The position numbers and the translations under genes were made by a program. The notes under the pieces are model-generated. The model was given only the letters and a program-made list of their open reading frames with translations, was not told the DNA's origin and ran no database searches. A DNA stretch of 64,000 nucleotides from Rapana venosa. Its lineage: Eukaryota > Mollusca > Gastropoda > Neogastropoda > Muricidae. The DNA lies in the NCBI GenBank assembly GCA_028751875.1, contig CM054134.1, positions 39,185,815 through 39,249,814 of the forward strand, read 5' to 3'. The first letter of the stretch is position 1. Every line of letters begins with the position of its first letter. This document shows, one piece after another, positions 61,408 to 64,000 of the stretch.

Positions 61408-61530
61408 TTCGTCGTCGTCGTCGTCGTCGTCGACGTCATCATCAGCGTCGTCGTCATCATCATCGTCATCGTCGTCGTCGTCGTCGTCATCATCAATATT
61501 ATCACCACTACCATCGTCATCATCACCGAT
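61408..61530. repeat. (GTC)n/(ATC)n trinucleotide repeat
   Basis: CGT/CGTCAT triplets with CpG-rich blocks. Arg, Val and Asp frames are artefacts. Confidence 0.95.
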
Positions 61531-62385
61531 TTTCTTGCCTTTGTTGTAAGAGTTTTTCATACATAATATATATTATATATTTGCTACCAATGTAGTGAGC
61601 CAGAACGGTCACATACGCAAAAATTTCACCATTAGCAATCCTCCAAGCTCTAGCCTATGAAGGAGCACAATAAACATAATTATGTTTCACCTGCTATGCT
61701 CACTGATCATACCTTTGCTATCTCTGTTGGAAATAGCTTACACAAACGGAATTACCTCCTTCATATCTTATTTTGCTCAGCACTCGGCAGAAAGGTAGTA
61801 ACGCGAGCCAGTCCTATCACTGTCAATGTCACTGTCTCATCACACTGTCCCAGAGTCTGACAGACAGGCCAACAACTTGTGCCTGACAGTCAAAGCTCAC
61901 AACACAGATCCGTGGTGTTCTGCATGGCAGACTGTCTGTCATGGTAGCAGATTGAGGTGTGGGTATGACCTTTTGTTGGAGCTGGGTCAATAGCATTTTG
62001 CCCTATAGCATAGAGAGAGGTGAAACTTAAACCACTGTTTTTTTCAATGCATAGCTTTGACCCCCTCCCCTCTTCCCCCTAAAGCGACAGTCCACTAACT
62101 CCTGCTGACTGGAAAAGGCCAGCTGTGGTGGTGTCCTGTTGGGAAAATGATCAGACTGGTCATTACCTGCCACCACTGTCACACTTGGAACTGTAGCATA
62201 CTTGTCCTTGTGTTCTGAAAGATTGGTCAGAGATCCATGATCCATCTTTCCCACGCTATTTTTCACGCATAGTTTATTTCTCAGAATTGGTCAGTAACAT
62301 GATTTGTGTCCAATTTATTCGGCCTTCTTTTTCATGCAAAGAGTCTGTGTTTCAAAATGACCTCATTTCAATAATGCAAATTGCC
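61531..62385. other. Unique DNA, no gene recognised
   Basis: A 79-codon minus frame at 62027-62266 has no known motif. Confidence 0.4.
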
Positions 62386-62388
62386 GGA

Positions 62389-62430
62389 AAGGAAGGAAGG
62401 AAAGAAGGAAGGAAGGAAGGAAGGAAAGAC
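62389..62430. repeat. (GGAA)n repeat
   Basis: About ten GGAA/GAAAG units, all purine. Confidence 0.9.
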
Positions 62431-63225
62431 AAGGTGTTTGTCGAGTTCTAAACCAGAGTGCCGTGAATCCTCTTTCCAACTCATCCCAGCCCTGTCAGAG
62501 TAGATTATCGCTGTGGTCCGGTTCTTTTAATCAGACAAGTTCCTGTCTGCATTTGCATGATTGATGACTCTGCGCACAGTGGTTTCTGCCAATCGCCTGC
62601 TTCAAGTACGCCACTGCCTCTTCATCCAGTATTCAGCACTGCTCGCCAGGGCATTTGACTGAACACCGTAAAGGTCCGCCTACTGTAGCGTAAAGAAAGT
62701 TTAACAACAACTTTTCTTTGCCTCCAATTTAGGGTAAACAATTTGGGTAGTCAAGACTGTACAACAGAAAGGGTGCGAGACAATGAGATGAAGAAGAAAA
62801 AAAACCGACCCGATGATTAAAGAGAATGAGTGAGTTAGGCGTGTGAAAGAATGCTAGCAGTGGGCTTCTCAAAACAAAACAAAAATGTCTGCTTTTGCAG
62901 GGGGTGAGGGTGGGGGTAGGGGTGTTCCAGATTATTCATTTCTTGAATTGATTTCTTCACAACTGGAGCTCTTTAGGTGCGCAGGTTATCTACGGTGACT
63001 TTCCGTCTTCTTCCTTCCACCATTCTTTTCTTTCATTTACATCTTCTAATAGTGTTGTTGTCCAAGCTGTTCAAAGCTTTGATTCATCCAATGTTATAGT
63101 CGTTTTTTGTGTTTCCTCCTGAAAATTAACTTTATATGATATACTATGTTTTGAGAACATTTTCATCATTCCTTTCCCCTACTCATTCATAACCTCTTCG
63201 GTTTTTTTCTGATGGTCGACCAGTC
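62431..63225. other. Unique DNA, no gene recognised
   Basis: No supportable feature. Confidence 0.45.
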
Positions 63226-63227
63226 AT

Positions 63228-63428
63228 TCTGCCTGTCTGTCTGATGTGTCTGCTTGTCTGGCTGTATGTCTGTCTGTCTGATGTGTCTGCTTGTCTAGCT
63301 GTCTGTCTGTCTGATGTGTCTGCTTGTCTGTCTGCCTGCATGTCTGATGTGTCTGTTTGTCTTTCTGCCTGCCTGTCTGATGTGTCTGCTTGTCTGTCTG
63401 TCTGCCTGCCTGTCTGTCTGTCTGTCTC
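63228..63428. repeat. (TCTG)n-based minisatellite
   Basis: TCTG units interrupted regularly by GATGTGTCTGCTTGTCT, giving about five higher-order units of 35-45 bp. The long minus-strand Gln/Thr/Asp frame is an artefact. Confidence 0.92.
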
Positions 63429-63805
63429 TGTGTATATATACAGATGGTGTCTCTCGTCACATCAGAGAGGAGGCGGAGACGGAAGTCTCGTGAACTTGAC
63501 ACAACAGTGGTTACCGCCAGTGTGTATTTGGCAGATACAGCCCACCCAGGGGTAGGTAGGTAGGAGGTCTGTCGGATTGTGGGGGAGATGACACCCAGGC
63601 CATCATTAGCCGGGAAGCGTGGTTTTATGAACCCATTACACACAGCTCCGGCCTTTCATCCTCTCCTCTCTCCTTGAGGTTATTGTCGCCAGCAGTCCTG
63701 ATTAGCTACACCGAGCACGAGTAGAAATGATAAAATGATAGTATTGTATAACGTTATCATCATAATTTCTGGGTTGTTTTTTTTGGGTTGTATTTGTTTT
63801 TGGTA
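63429..63805. other. Unique DNA, no gene recognised
   Basis: No supportable feature. Confidence 0.4.
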
Positions 63806-63807
63806 TC

Positions 63808-63976
63808 ATCATCATGGTGGTGGTGGTGGGGTGGTGGTGGTGGTGGTGGTGGTGGTGGTGGTGGTGGCGCGTCGGCGGCGGTGGCGGCGGCGGTGGTGGT
63901 GGTGGCGGTGGTGGTGGTGGTGGTGGTGGTGGTGGTGGTGGTGGTGGCGGCGGCGGTGGCGGTGGTGGTGGTGGTG
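63808..63976. repeat. (GGT)n/(GGC)n trinucleotide repeat
   Basis: GGT triplets with GGC blocks up to near the window end. G-quadruplex-prone; Trp, Gly and Pro frames are artefacts. Confidence 0.97.
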
Positions 63977-64000
63977 ACAAAGGTGAAAACAAAGCAAACA

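Noticed and set aside
63224..63643. 139-codon minus-strand frame rich in Gln/Thr/Asp
   Set aside because: Most of it translates a TCTG-based minisatellite.

Overview
This 64 kb window reads as intergenic or intronic DNA of a large, repeat-rich invertebrate genome. I found no bacterial-style operon, no complete host protein gene, no rRNA gene and no functional tRNA gene. A marine mollusc, probably a gastropod, is the best inference: the sequence is full of microsatellites, the SINE families have composite tRNA or 5S heads with conserved central domains, and one fragment (13.93-14.10 kb, again at 18.39 kb) resembles a repeat I remember from caenogastropod genomes. The species call rests on memory, not on a search.

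Layout. 0-16 kb: a 46-bp and a 53-bp minisatellite, many long simple repeats, SINE fragments and unrecognised unique DNA. 16.9-26.6 kb is the most structured part. Two full-length copies of one ~1.18 kb element (16907-18090 minus, 25378-26555 plus) lie head to head. Each is flanked by its own target-site duplication, ends in a (TTGTCAA)n tail and carries the same ~296-residue reading frame, broken at a different place in each copy. Between them sits a tandem array of ~1.1 kb composite units (21.2-25.4 kb) in which unique modules alternate with TC/TCTG microsatellites. 26.8-30.5 kb: a full-length tRNA-headed SINE, and another copy of that SINE split by a younger SINE with an 18-bp target-site duplication. 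31.25-32.15 kb: a 30-bp minisatellite, bracketed by two copies of an unclassified repeat. 33-48 kb: mostly unrecognised unique DNA with microsatellites, a 5S-rRNA-derived SINE at 41.88 kb and a few weak exon candidates. 48-61 kb: four non-LTR retrotransposon remnants, the best being a 2 kb reverse-transcriptase pseudogene (56480-58485, minus) and an L2/CR1-like 3' end (50.1-50.9 kb, plus). 61-64 kb: simple repeats.

How the parts interact: nearly all recognisable content is LINE machinery and its passengers. The SINE at 26.8 kb and the LINE fragment at 50.1 kb share the same 3' end, the signature of a LINE/SINE partnership. Several insertions lie inside, or begin or end flush with, (TG)n, (TC)n or (TA)n tracts. 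One GT tract appears to have grown from a short GT run in a LINE 3' UTR. The best candidate for something undescribed is the twin ORF-bearing retroposed element.
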